Shown here in pieces: positions 20,970 to 31,277 of a DNA stretch of 64,000 nucleotides. This stretch comes from Schistocerca nitens (Eukaryota; Arthropoda; Insecta; Orthoptera; Acrididae). The number at the start of each line of letters is the position of its first letter. Positions within the stretch are counted from its first letter, which is position 1. The notes under the pieces were generated by a model. The model saw only the letters and a program-made list of their open reading frames with translations, was not told the DNA's origin and ran no database searches. A program made the position numbers and the translations under genes. Where the stretch lies: NCBI RefSeq assembly GCF_023898315.1, contig NC_064621.1:130694521-130758520 (forward strand), read 5' to 3'.

Positions 20970-21271
20970 ACGAAGGAAGGAAGTTTAGGTTTAACGTTCC
21001 ATTGTCATCGAGGTCATTAGAGACGGGGCACAAGCTCAATGTGCTAACCACTGCCGGCTGGTGTGGCCGAGCGGTTCTAGGCACTACAGTCTGGAACCGC
21101 ATGACCGCTACGGTCGCAGGTTCGAATCCTGCCTCGGGCATGGATGTGTGTGATGTCCTTAGGTTTAAGTAGTTCTGAGTTCTAGGGGACTGATGACCCC
21201 AGAAGTTAAGTCCCATAGTACTCAGAGCCATTGAACCATTTTTGCTAACCACTGCACCACCTCGCTCTGTC
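20970..21271 (-). mobile_element. SINE, family B-related, middle layer
   Basis: Made of 20970-21054 and 21256-21271. It contains the body motif GAGGTCATTAGAGACGGGGC and a short head piece (AGCGAGGTGGTGCAGTGG on the minus strand). It lacks the central part of the family and is itself split by a family A SINE. Confidence 0.75.
21055..21242 (+). mobile_element. SINE, family A, innermost layer
   Basis: Flanked by a perfect 13 bp duplication (TGCTAACCACTGC at 21042-21054 and 21243-21255). It has a complete tRNA-like head, B box GCAGGTTCGAATCCTGCC and the family tail. Confidence 0.95.
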
Positions 21272-21319
21272 CCCGAATGCGAGTCCAGTGTGCTAAATAC
21301 TGCCCCACGTCTTTCGGTG

Positions 21320-21544
21320 CGCATAGCGCTAGGAGTCCACACTGGTTTGGGTATTTGGGACGAGATGTATGTTGGATTTTTTCCTGTATCTTTATTTTCA
21401 TTCTCTGGCCTCTCACCGGTGAGGATGGAGTGACAACGAAACTGCTACTGTACTGTAAATAGTTTCTAAATAAATAAAAAAAAGTGATCACAACGGTCAA
21501 AAACTCAAATCACCTACAATAGACATCACGATAAAATCGTGTAT
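21320..21544. other. Unassigned spacer
   Basis: Nothing recognised; A-rich near 21470. Confidence 0.5.
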
Positions 21545-22120
21545 CATCGTTTGTAGCCTCGATAATGGCCTCTATACTGCCAGAAATACAGCCCAAAATT
21601 TTTCTTCAGTTATGCCACATCCAAGTTCTCCACGTACGCGTACATCACCATTGCTCTTACCACGCAAACATAGGGGTTACACTCGTCTGGTGTGAGACGA
21701 TCCCTGGGGGGGTCCGCCGGGGGCCGAACCGCACAATAACCGCGGGTTCGGTGTGGGGCGGCGGATGGGTGAAGTGGACTGCGGTAGTCGTCGTGGGGTT
21801 GTGGACCACTGCGGCTGCGGCGGGGATGGAGCCTCTCCCTCCGTTCTAGGTCCCAGGTTAACATAACATGCCACATCCATTTCTGATCTGATTGCGCAGA
21901 GCTACCAAACTGCGAGAATCCTGACTGTTAACTTTTCACACGCTGTTCTAATAGGTCACAGACATTTTCTGTCGGATTATGATCGGGTGATTTTGGGAGC
22001 CAGTCTTGGTGCAAGAACGTGCCTTCACATTCGTGAAACCAGGAACGTATCCTTGCAGCCGTGTGAACATGGCTATTACAATTTTTTACGACGAGGGTGT
22101 CCACAGCTTACACAACACTA
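21545..22120 (-). pseudogene. Tc1-like transposase C-terminal fragment, interrupted by a SINE
   Basis: The right part (about 21880-22110, minus strand) gives FTNVKARSCT, then SPDHNPTENVCDLLEQR in mixed frames, which matches the third-catalytic-residue block of Tc1. The left part (21545-21623) continues with the C-terminal helices (LGCISGSIEAIIEATN). Between them a SINE is inserted with a 12 bp duplication. Traces may extend right to about 22350. The second catalytic block is only faintly visible. Confidence 0.6.
21624..21867 (+). mobile_element. SINE, family F, 5' truncated
   Basis: Flanked by ATGCCACATCCA at 21612-21623 and 21868-21879. The body runs CCACGTACGCGTACATCACC to CTAGGTCCCAGGTTAACATA. 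Its tRNA-like head is missing. A longer copy in the opposite orientation lies at 27172-27606. Confidence 0.9.
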
Positions 22121-22436
22121 AGTTGTAAAAGAAAGGGAAACACTTGGTCGCCTACAATGGTAAAATATTCACGGTAAATTGACTGAGTCAGCCGGAGTCA
22201 TGGGACTGGAATACGAAAGAGGAGACACACTAAAGCTGTCAAAAGTACCCTTTACCACACACCGCCATGTCAATACGTCACAGAACCACCTCTGGTCTCA
22301 AGTACATCCTCCCACACACTGCGCGTTAAACGCCTCAGCGGGCCGTGAATGCATTCGACGCCTTGCATGATTTGGAATGATGCAACATTGTTACTCATCG
22401 GAATACAATAGAAGCCCCCAGTCAGCTCAGCTACTG
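22121..22436. other. Unassigned, possibly Tc1-derived sequence
   Basis: Weak minus-strand similarity to a Tc1 interior is possible but could not be established; otherwise nothing recognised. Confidence 0.35.
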
Positions 22437-22687
22437 GAACTTCCTGGCAGATTAAAACTGTATGCCAGACTCGAACGCGGGCAAGTGCTCTACCATTTGA
22501 GCTACCCAAGCACGACTCACGACCTATCCTTACAGCTTCAATTCTGCCAGTACCTCCTCTCCTACCTTCCAAACTTCACAGAAGCTCTTCTGCGAACCTG
22601 CAGAACTAGCATTCTTGGAAGAAAGGATGTTGGGGAGACATGACTTAGTCGCAGCCTGGGGAATGTTTCCAGAATGAACCATTCTGC
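22437..22687 (-). mobile_element. SINE, family G (tRNA-headed), internal deletion
   Basis: The minus strand carries a recognisable tRNA-like A-box segment GGGTAGCTCAAATGGTAGAG, with CTTCCTGGCAGATTAAAACT (plus strand, 22440-22459) at one end. About 18 bases expected between the anticodon arm and the B box are missing near 22478. The right limit meets a family D SINE. Confidence 0.7.
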
Positions 22688-22766
22688 GCGGTCATCAGCG
22701 CGCGTACAAATTCCAATTTTTACATAGTACAATTTTGCACACGATCCAATCGAGCCACTGTTACGA

Positions 22767-22807
<41 letters not shown>

Positions 22808-22925
22808 ATGATGAGGACAACACAAACACCCAGTCCACGGGCAGAGAAAATCCCCCTCTCGTCCGGGAATCGAACCGGGGACCCAATGATCCAGAGGCAG
22901 CAATGCTAGCCACTGGATCACGAGT
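22688..22925 (-). mobile_element. SINE, family D, with expanded trinucleotide tract
   Basis: Minus-strand tRNA-like head with B box CCGGTTCGATTCCCGG (about 22864-22879) and body GGGTGTTTGTGTTGTCCTCA. An internal ATG-type tract has expanded to about 13 units at 22768-22806. Confidence 0.85.
22768..22806. repeat. (TGA)n microsatellite inside a SINE
   Basis: Thirteen perfect TGA units grown from the short ATGATG tract that is normal in family D SINEs. Confidence 0.95.
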
Positions 22926-23608
22926 TTCGGACTTATCGTCTACAGTTTCCAAGTTTGCGAGTCTCTTCCCATTTCTGTTATGTATATATGTATATATCCT
23001 GAAATTTCCATCTTCTACTTGGTAGTGACGCCACGGTCTAAACTATAACGCAGGTGATTCAAATTACTTCGTCCTATGGTGAGGTCTACATGACAATGAA
23101 CCAGTGTCCAGAAGAATTAACCAGTAAGAGGTTTATTTTCATTAAACCGTAACTGGCAACTCTCGCGCGTCGGGCCCTTATCTCAAAGTGTCCAGGTTAG
23201 GGTCTGCTAACATCATAAATTGCGTCCCCCTCCCCCCCTCCACCACAAACGGGTCACTCTGAGTGTGGACGGCGGCTGCACGCGCCGCTGGAGGGCCTGT
23301 GGCAGTGGCGCGCCGGCTCTGCGTGTAGGCCGGGCCAGCGACACGGCAACGCGCTCGCTGAAGCGCCTGTCGATATGCAAAACTTGTTTACATTGCTGTC
23401 CACACGGTGTTGACAACGACGCCGGAGCGACGCACTAAGGGCGCAATGAATTTTCCATCGGACGCGTAGGAAAATTTCGCTCTGGAGTAGCTGTGACAAC
23501 AACCAACAGCTCGTTCCAGTTTAATGAAACTCGCTGGTGGCTGTGTTTGTTGAACTCTGGCCGAATTCAGAGTTACACGCAAAGTGAACAAATCAGTTTG
23601 TCCACAAC
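22926..23608. other. Unassigned; includes a GC-rich patch
   Basis: No element or gene is recognised. 23220-23440 is strongly GC-rich with many CG dinucleotides and short frames rich in R, G and A on both strands. Candidate unique sequence. Confidence 0.4.
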
Positions 23609-24205
23609 ATGTTAGCAATAGCACGATGCAATTTTTACAGAAGTATAGGGACCTGTTTAACATGCTGTGAACATTTAGTATCGAATAAGATTTCATGTCA
23701 CTTAAACGAGATCTCAGAAACCGAGATAGACGTAGGTGCCATACTGGATTGTGGACCTTCTGCATTTATTTCCAACTGTGTTACGGGAGTCATCCCAAAA
23801 TGGAAGAAGATACTGAGTCAAGAAGAAAACGATGATCACTTCATATTGGACCCCGATTTCTAAGGAGTATATGGTGGTTGCCTCGTAGTTGCGTAGACCA
23901 TACACAGCCGAGGTAAGAAAGTTGAGCTAGCAGTTATAAATGTTCCTCTTCCTGTGAGACTAGGTACACAGGTTATCTTCGGCAAAACCAAATACATGAC
24001 AAAAGCGAGTCATGGGCTACATTGTATTGGTAGCGATTGTGGACGCATCAAACTTGTGAGGATAATTAAATGTTTAGATGAGATGATCCAGAAGAATCAG
24101 CTGGAAGAGGATGTAATCAATGTTCCTACCTTACACACTACTGGGCCTATCATCAGACTAAAAATGTTTGTAAGAAATAGGGACGTAGCAGTGCAACCAA
24201 GTTGA
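23609..24205 (+). other. Two short open frames of unknown origin
   Basis: Frames 23609-23863 (84 codons, starting MLAIARCNFYRS) and 23954-24205 (83 codons, starting MRLGTQVIFGKTKY) have ordinary amino-acid composition and follow each other. No domain is recognised. They might be remains of an old coding sequence or a transposon gene, or chance frames. No splice-site or promoter evidence supports a gene. Confidence 0.2.
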
Positions 24206-24354
24206 GGCACTATACCACAGCTATCAAACCACTTTACCATAACCAGATTTAGCCAGTGAGCCAATAATTAAAAAAAGCACAAGTGATATTGTGACAAATT
24301 TTGAGCAATTTAGCCGAGTACCCGGTGATGCAGGGGTCTGTATTTATTCCAATG

Positions 24355-24760
24355 TCCTATTAGCCCACCTTCACCTCCTCTCTCGCTCCACATCATATAC
24401 TTCGCCCTCTCTCTGTCCGTCTCCTCCTCTCCCCCCTTTCCCTGCCTACCTCCTAGCCCACTGCTCCCTGTATATCTACTCCTCTTTCTCAGCTCATCTG
24501 CTCCTCCCTTTCTCTGTGTTCATCTCCTCTTTGCCCGTCTCCCTACGTGTCGCTTCCTCATCCTGTCTCTGTCCGTCTCTTTCTCTTTCTTTCCCTGTTC
24601 ATCTCCTCCTCGCCCCCTTTCTCTGTCCATATGCCCTCCCCCTCTCTCTTTACATCTCTTCCTCCCCATACCTCTGTCAATCACCTCCTTCCCCGACGCT
24701 GTCTATCAAACTTCTCCTCATCCTTCTTTCTCCATTTTATCAATCCCACCCTAACATGAC
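24355..24760. repeat. Polypyrimidine tract (CT-rich)
   Basis: About 400 bases dominated by C and T on the plus strand, with an irregular TCTCCTC-like pattern and no exact period. It may be the expanded 3' untranslated region of a retroelement; the flanks did not settle this. The 179-codon frame through it (24291-24830) is a composition artefact. Confidence 0.85.
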
Positions 24761-25612
24761 GTTGGCGCTGCGTACCTCTCGCAGTATTTCTTTCCAGATC
24801 GTAATTAATACGCGAACCAAATTTTGTTGAAATCTTTCCTGGAGCTAAGGATGCGCTTTTTATCCATGGCTTTGCTCGCGTACGCACGTATCAGATATAT
24901 TTAACATGTTTCACAAGTGTTTGTACATGTATTTCTACTGAACCTCTAGCGAATTTCGCCATGGATTTTCATTTTCACGCAATTTAATGTTCATGATGTA
25001 GCATCACCTGAGCTATGTTTTATACAATGATGTATTTATCTAGGTACATTAGCGGCAGAATGGGATACTGTTTGAGAAAACTATTGCGAATAGAGTTTGT
25101 AGCGACGAGGTAATAAATTTAAACATCTTGCGTGATGCGGCAGTTTTTCACGCATCTTAGTCTTTATGACATCATATATCGGGATCTACGTGTCGTACAG
25201 ATCTGGACATTCAGTGAACCAGCGCCAAAACTTTGCAATCCTCCTGAATTTTGCCTTATATTGTTTCTCTGTCGAGCGTATTGTGAGAAGAAATTTCGTT
25301 CATCTTGCGCGTATGGTGTAATAAACGTTACGTTTTAAGCATGTATTTATAGATTATCATTATTGTAATGATTGTGCATCAGAAAAATGAGTTACTTATT
25401 ATTTTCAACTATCAATATACACGTATGTGAAATGGAAAACTACAACCAAAAACAAAAGAAAGAAACAAAAATGAAAGTGGAACGTTAAATAACAATTTAA
25501 AACGTAAGACAAATATAAACAAAATAAATAATTAGACTAATAATGAATGTTCAGATATTTGAGTTAGTTATGTTGAAAATACTCACCCTACATGTCGTGT
25601 ACAGCTTGTTTC
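24761..25612. other. Unassigned AT-rich sequence
   Basis: Nothing recognised with confidence. 25440-25540 is A-rich. 24785-25340 has the feel of an old interspersed repeat but has no definable ends. Confidence 0.4.
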
Positions 25613-25625
25613 CCGAGAATGGTGC

Positions 25626-25826
25626 CGGCTGTTGGGACCGAGCGGTTCTAGGCGCTTCAGTCCGGAACTGCGCGATCGCTACAGTCGCAGGTTCGAACCC
25701 TGCCTCGGGCATGGATGTGTGTGACGTCCTTCGGTTAGTTAGGTTTAAGTAGTTCTAAGTTCTAGGGGACTGATGACCTCAGAAGTTAAATCCCATAGTG
25801 CTCAGAGCCATTCGAACCATTTTGAA
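25626..25826 (+). mobile_element. SINE, family A
   Basis: Perfect 13 bp duplication CCGAGAATGGTGC at 25613-25625 and 25827-25839. tRNA-like head with B box GCAGGTTCGAACCCTGCC and full tail. Confidence 0.95.
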
Positions 25827-25839
25827 CCGAGAATGGTGC

Positions 25840-26455
25840 TTCAGGAACCAGCTTTTTTACAGGTGGATGTATGTAGCTTGAAAGCTTCTTTAATTTATGT
25901 TGTAATAAAAGTTGTCCTTTTCAGGCGCAATTAATGGTGGTGGGATGTCCTGCAAAATTTTAAATTATTTGAAAACTCGATTATACAGTTTTCAGAAACT
26001 TTAATTACATGTGAAATTTCTTCATATATCATCATTTTAAAGATTTTCCTTCCAAACCTAATATGCCAAATTACCTTTCGGGAAGTGTTTTACCCCTTAA
26101 AAGTAAAGCAAAGTACAAACAAAAATAAATCACATTGCGTTATTGTGCTCTCTCTACACACTCGCCGAGTGACATCAAGATCGTTTGTTGACCACTGGGA
26201 ATGTTCCCTTATCAGTTAAATTGAGTATTTATCCCACCTGTTCTAAAAAGTTGAATTTGCCAACAGAGGCCTCATATTTCCCACGCTAACCTTGACCGTG
26301 AAATTTATCGCGGAGAAATCTAAAGCTCTGTAATTTGAGGAACCACATAACGTTCAACCAACTAAACAGAGCGCAAGCGCGCAAACAGTCAACCATCGCA
26401 GCGTAATCCGAAAAGAAATCGGTTGAATATGTCCAATTCGCTATAACAAGATAAA
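25840..26455. other. Unassigned AT-rich sequence
   Basis: Nothing recognised. Confidence 0.5.
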
Positions 26456-26569
26456 CATCTACGATATAATCATCTTGTGGTGCAGTTCTTCTTGTTGTCT
26501 CCGTGCTTGCTAAGAAAATGGGATGAGAAGTTCCGCCTTATGCAAGACACCTTTTTTCTCTTTTGTTTC

Positions 26570-26611
26570 ACCCATACATGTTTCAGCACTTTTGTGCTAT
26601 CATCAGTGGGT
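26570..26611 (-). ncRNA. Hammerhead-ribozyme-like motif (left arm)
   Basis: Minus strand, 42 nt: stem I ACCCA/TGGGT, box CTGATGA, one extra T, stem II AGCAC/GTGCT with loop AAAA, box GAAAC, then GTA before the stem I partner. The layout fits a type I hammerhead with a minimal stem III. The extra base after CTGATGA departs from the standard core, so cleavage activity is uncertain. Confidence 0.5.
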
Positions 26612-26934
26612 TCTATTTTTATTTTTAACTTACATTTTATTATTGTCCTCTTGATTTGGTAGCTGTTATGCTACACAATATACAACATGTCATAGTTTTG
26701 AAGTTGTGGTACGTTTTCCTGTTTTGTTGGCGAAGTAAATGGGCTTACTTCTTTGCCTGTGTTCGTGTGGTAATGCAGTTTTCGATTACTCAAAACATAG
26801 GCGGAGTTTTCGCTGCCATTACGTGTTGTAAACGTACCACAAGTTCAAAACTATGACATGTTGTATATTGTGTGGCATAACAGCTACCAAAACAAGAGGA
26901 CAATAATATAATGTAAGTTAAAAATAAAAATAGA

Positions 26935-26976
26935 ACCCACTGATGATAGCACAAAAGTGCTGAAACGTGTATGGGT
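26935..26976 (+). ncRNA. Hammerhead-ribozyme-like motif (right arm)
   Basis: Plus strand, 42 nt: stem I ACCCA (26935-26939) with TGGGT (26972-26976), CTGATGA (26940-26946), stem II AGCAC/GTGCT (26948-26952/26957-26961), GAAAC (26962-26966), putative cleavage triplet GTA (26969-26971). All paired positions are kept in both arms. Confidence 0.5.
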
Positions 26977-27037
26977 GAAACAAAAGAAAAAAAGGTGTCT
27001 TGCATAAGGCTGAACTTCTCATCCCATCTACGATATA

Positions 27038-27158
27038 GTAAGGGATGAAATTGGTACGCTGACGTCACGGCAGCAAGCGGGAAAGCTAGAGCATCTTTTC
27101 CGGCCACTGGGCCACTGGGCCCTATTGAATGAGTCCAGCCAAACCTTGCACCACTTGT
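27038..27158. other. Short unassigned spacer
   Basis: Between two insertions; nothing recognised. Confidence 0.5.
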
Positions 27159-27171
27159 CAAGAAGCTGCTT

Positions 27172-27606
27172 GTATTGTATTGTATGTTAACCGGGGACCT
27201 AGAAACGACGGAGAGGCTCCGTACCCGCCGCAGCCGCAGTGGTCCACAACCCCACGACGACTACCGCAGTCCACTTCACCCCTCCACCGCCACACACCGA
27301 ACCCAGGGTCATTGTGCGGTTCGGCCCCCGGTGCCCACCCGCCAGGGAACGTCTCACACCAGACGAGTGTAACCCCTAAGTTTGCGTGGTAGAGTAATGG
27401 TGGTGTACGCGTACGTGGAGAGCTTGTTTGCGCAGCAATCGCCGACATAGTGTAACTGAGGCGGAATAAGGGGAACCAGCCCGCATTCGCCGAGGCAGAT
27501 GGGAAATCGCCTAAAAGCCATCCACAGACTGGCCGGTTCAACGGACCTCGACACAAATCCGCCGGGTGGATTCGTGCATGGGACCGGCGCTCCTTCGCGC
27601 CCGGAA
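27172..27606 (-). mobile_element. SINE, family F, long copy
   Basis: Flanked by CAAGAAGCTGCTT (27159-27171) and CAAGAAGCAACTT (27607-27619), 11 of 13 matching. The minus strand reads from near the head (GCACGAATCCACCCGGCGGA) to CTAGGTCCCCGGTTAACATA and an ATACAATACAA tail. Open frames through it (for example 27158-27616) are not genes. Confidence 0.88.
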
Positions 27607-27738
27607 CAAGAAGCAACTTACTGTTTACACCCAGAAAGTATTACCGCAGCAGACGGATTAGCGACTATAGGTCTTGGAGCCGGAGAATTGCCTGTCAACG
27701 TTCTCACGAATACGCAGCATGTAAGGTATCGAAATGCA

Positions 27739-27927
27739 AATGGCTCTGAGCACTATAGGACTTAACTTCTGACGTCATCAGTCCCCTACAACTTAGAACT
27801 ACTTAAACCTAACTAATCTAAGGACATCACACACATCCATGCCCGAGGCAGGATTCGAACCTGCGACCGTAGCGGTCACGCGGTTCCAGACTGTAGCGTC
27901 TAGAAGCGCTCGGCCATCCTGGCCGGC
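27739..27927 (-). mobile_element. SINE, family A
   Basis: Perfect 11 bp duplication ATCGAAATGCA at 27728-27738 and 27928-27938. Complete tRNA-like head and tail on the minus strand. Confidence 0.95.
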
Positions 27928-27938
27928 ATCGAAATGCA

Positions 27939-28975
27939 GACTCCTTTTACCCTGTCTCACCTTGGCCGCCGCGCCAAGTATCTTTTCCTAGGATGTGTTT
28001 GTCTGATGACAGGCTCAGTAAAATTTTAAGAGAGCCGCACTGACTGCTTCGTGTTACACCCAGTACATCATGAAATATTCAGTATTACAAGCCAGACATT
28101 AGTATGTGAAAATATGTATTACTACTAATGACACAGGAGTGAATTAAAACTTTATCTGTACGTACGTTGAGGTATCTTTTGTGACGCCGTCGGTACCTGA
28201 ATAGTGTAAAACAGTGATCCCTTCGCTTAGTGTGTATGTCGGGATGCAGTTACACGCGCAGATGGCGGCCGGCAATAGCAGTGGTGTACCCCTGTGGCAG
28301 ACACTGATCGGCATTGCGTCCCCCCTCTCCCCCCCACTCACACACCCATCCCACACACTCTACCTACGGCCCATTTTCTTCTCTTTTCCCAGCCATAACC
28401 GGCCCGCCCTCTGACTCCGCCGATACTATAAAGAGCGGCCGCCGCACGTCATCGCTCATCCCGCCGTCTCATGTTTATTTTACACGAATGCATTAGAATC
28501 GAAATCACTGAATTTAGGGCGCCCTCCTCCGCCGGCAGCCGCTGTGATGGTATTCCTTGCCCCTGGGCCGACATTACACACAGACCATCCCGAGCCACTT
28601 ATCTGCTCGCCGCCACCGTGTGGCCACAAAGTACGTCAGAAGGCGGACGCCGCTTCTCTTTCGGCCGACTAGGAGGCGATTCTAGGCGTGTACATATATG
28701 CACATACAAATAACAATAACGTCCAGCCACTACGCAGCACACGATAAATATGAGAAATTATATTGAAGTTTTACTTAAGACTCATATAAGATTACCTGTT
28801 TCCTTAAACACTCAAAAGTAGCCTATCACCAGTGAAGAATTGCTTGCTGTGTTGCAGGGAAAGATATATAAGCCAATAAAAGTGGTAATTCGGCTATATC
28901 TTGTTACATGTTACAGCTACTTCAAATTAATCAACTACGTTGCATGATAAGCGTCTCCGTCCCCGGCTACATTTA
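27939..28975. other. Unassigned; GC-rich core 28310-28690
   Basis: No element is recognised. 28310-28690 is GC-rich with CG dinucleotides and contains ACTATAAAGAGC, a TATA-like motif, at about 28424-28435. Both flanks are AT-rich. A promoter-like or otherwise unique host segment is possible, but nothing here proves it. Confidence 0.4.
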
Positions 28976-28977
28976 TA

Positions 28978-29750
28978 CAGGGTGTTACAAAAAGGTACGG
29001 CCAAACTTTCAGGAAACATTCCTCACACACAAAGAAAGAAAATATGTTATGTGGACATGTGTCCGGAAACGCTTACTTTCCATGTTAGAGCTCATTTTAT
29101 TACTTCTCTTCAAATCACATTAATCATGGAATGCAAACACACAGCAACAGAACGTACCAGCGTGACTTCAAACCCTTTGTTACAGAAAATGTTCAAAATG
29201 TTCACCGTTAGCGAGGATACATGCATCCACCCTCCGTCGCATGGAATCCCTGATGCGCTGATGCAGCCCTGGAGAATGGCGTATTGTATCACAGACGTCC
29301 ACAATACGAGCACGAAGAGTCTCTACATTTGGTACCGGGGTTGCGTAGACAAGAGCCTTCAAATGCCCCCACAAATGAAAGTCAAGAGGGTTGAGGTCAG
29401 GAGAGCGTGGAGGCCATGGAATTGGTCCGCCTCTACCAATCCATCGGTCACCGAATCTGTTGTTGAGAAGCGTACGAACACTTCGACTAAAATGTGCAGG
29501 AGCTCCATCGTGCATGAACCACATGTTGTGTCGTACTTGTAAAGGCACATGTTCTAGCAGCACAGGTAGAGTATCCCGTATGAAATCATGGCGGTGAATC
29601 GAGGAAGTACAGTACATACTGACGAAACTAAAATGAGCTCTAACATGGAAATGAAGCGTTTCCGGACACATGTGCACGTAACATCTTTTCTTTATTTGTG
29701 TGTGAGGAATGTTTCCTGAAAGTTTGGCCGTACCTTTTTGTAAAACCCTG
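28978..29750 (-). mobile_element. Internally deleted DD41D mariner-like element
   Basis: TA at 28976-28977 and 29751-29752. The ends are CAGGGTGTTACAAAAAGG and its mirror (one base missing on the right), with inverted repeats of about 120 bp. It is 773 bp long instead of roughly 1.4-1.5 kb: the 5' half of the transposase gene is gone, but both ends remain, so it could have been mobilised in trans. Confidence 0.9.
29180..29677 (-). pseudogene. 3' half of a DD41D mariner-like transposase, still open
   Basis: The open frame starts within the terminal repeat. The homologous part begins about HDFIRDTLPVLLEHVPL and includes MWFMHDGAPAHF (second D), WPPRSPDLNPLDFHLWG (third D) and the C terminus ending HFEHFL at the stop (29180-29182). 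By my count 41 residues separate these two D. The DNA-binding domain and first catalytic D are deleted, so it cannot catalyse transposition. The lack of stops in the rest implies a young copy or a recent deletion. Confidence 0.88.
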
Positions 29751-29752
29751 TA

Positions 29753-30154
29753 TACAGAACTTGTAAAATATAAAAAGTATTTTAGAAAGATAGCTGGCTA
29801 CGTAAATATACTTTCAGAATATGATAGTGGTTTGGTTTAACTACACTGATAGCATTCGCGACGAAAAATATCTACGATTTCTAAATTACTTACGCTTGAA
29901 CTCAAAACACTTCATTATTTCAGAACTATGAAGTGTATTCAGTAATGTGAGTATATTCTTCGCCACTAACGGTAACCTATATTTTTAAAACTTCAACCGA
30001 ATTAATATATTAAGAAAAGCAAAGTTTTATAGATGCATTTCATACTGAACAAAATACGTTCGTATTATGAAATACATAACATATGCGTGGAACAATTAAA
30101 ATTTACTCATTACTTCTTCGCGATTCAAAGAGCGCTGAACGAAAACCTAAATGT
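29753..30154. other. Unassigned AT-rich sequence
   Basis: Nothing recognised. Confidence 0.5.
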
Positions 30155-30164
30155 TTTGATAATG

Positions 30165-30362
30165 GCCGGCCGAGGTGGCCGAGCGGTTCTAGGCGCTTCA
30201 GTCTGGAACCACGCGGCTGCTACGGTCGCAGGTTCGAATCCTGCCTCTGGCATGGATGTGTGTGATGTCCTTAGGTTAGTTAGGTTTAAGTAGTTCTAAG
30301 TCTAGGGGACTGATGACCTCAGATGTTAAGTCCCATAGTGCTTAGAGCCATTTGAACCTTTA
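30165..30362 (+). mobile_element. SINE, family A
   Basis: Duplication TTTGATAATG (30155-30164) and TTTGATTATG (30363-30372), one mismatch. Full head starting GCCGGCCGAGGTGGCC and B box GCAGGTTCGAATCCTGCC. Confidence 0.93.
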
Positions 30363-30372
30363 TTTGATTATG

Positions 30373-30935
30373 TCCCTAAATTAAATCATAGTTACTGAAA
30401 ACTGTTGTTCGTCAGGATAGAGGTCAAGAGCGGAGGGCGTTGTAAAATGAAAAGTAATGAAGTGGAATGGACCCAGTTTATTCCTTTAACGATGATACAT
30501 TGGTGCCTACGTAGGGCTGAGCAGCCCCAAGAGGGGTTGCCGTCTGCTCATCAGAGAGGCAGAGGCTAGAAGAGCGACTACTCGGGGCCGAGGTCTGAAG
30601 CTAAGAGAGCGCGGAGCTGTTTCCAAGCCGCCCTCGCCGCTCCCGGCCGCGTCCCCACGATTAGTCTCTGTTTGGAGGATTGATTCCGCCAACGCGCCTT
30701 GCTAGTAGCGCACTCCCGTCAGCGCAACCAACCCGTGGGACTTGAGTCTGACCGAAGAGCACGTGGCAGGAATGTGCCGACCATGGTCTTCCGGCCAGCA
30801 CCTTCCACCACAGTATGCCCAAGCCGGCTACGGCCGAACATTATGCATCGAAAATCTTATTTAATAACATTTTGTCGCAATGATCCCTCTTGGGAGGTCT
30901 CCTCCCTGCACACTGTATATGCGTGCAGCCATATC
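30373..30935. other. Unassigned, GC-rich in the middle
   Basis: 30500-30830 is GC-rich and may be part of an unfamiliar repeat or LTR, but no terminal dinucleotides with matching duplications were found. Confidence 0.35.
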
Positions 30936-31277
30936 CACTGAGATGAGAAATGTCCTTGGATATCGATATGCACATTTACAGATACCGTTAGTATCGCGTA
31001 CACAAGGTATAAAGGGGCAGTGTATTGGCGGAGCGGTTATTTGTACTCAGGTAATTAATGTGAAAAGGTTTCCGATGTGATTCTCGCTGCACGACGGGAG
31101 TAAACAAAGTCTGAATGCGACATGGTAGTTGGAACTAGACGCATGACACATTCCGTTTCGGAAATCGTTAGGTAATTCAGTATTCCGAAATACACAGTGT
31201 CAAGAGTGCGCCGAGAATTCCAAATTTCAGGCATTACCCCTCAGCGCGAACAGCACAGTAGCCGACCGTCTTCACTT

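Larger units (their letters stand above)
20780..21319 (-). mobile_element. SINE, family B, interrupted twice (outermost of three)
   Basis: The outer copy consists of 20780-20969 and 21283-21319. Joined, they give the family B order on the minus strand: the head remnant (AAGACGTGGGGCAGTA) at the right, then the GACGGTTCAAATTC B box and the body. The break is flanked by 11 bp repeats (CCCAAATGCGA at 20959-20969, CCCGAATGCGA at 21272-21282). Confidence 0.8.
26469..27024. mobile_element. Inverted-repeat insertion, Penelope-like terminal-repeat type, with two hammerhead-like motifs
   Basis: A 556 bp insertion bounded by a perfect 13 bp duplication (CATCTACGATATA at 26456-26468 and 27025-27037). 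Two arms of about 200 bp (about 26513-26717 and 26830-27024) are inverted copies with few differences; a spacer of about 110 bp separates them and about 44 bp on the left are unpaired. Each arm holds a hammerhead-like ribozyme core. Penelope-like retroelements are known to carry hammerheads in their terminal repeats, often in inverted arrangement. No protein is encoded. Confidence 0.75.

Noticed and set aside
21055-21242. tRNA genes at the heads of family A, C, D and G SINEs
   Set aside because: They have A and B boxes, but are followed by SINE bodies, flanked by target duplications and repeated many times; they are SINE heads, not functional tRNAs.
24291-24830. 179-codon frame rich in S, P and L
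   Set aside because: It follows a CT-rich tract and has no domain; open by composition.
30443-30841. Solo LTR from TGTAAAATG to CGAACA
   Set aside because: The flanking bases do not match and no homology boundary supports it.
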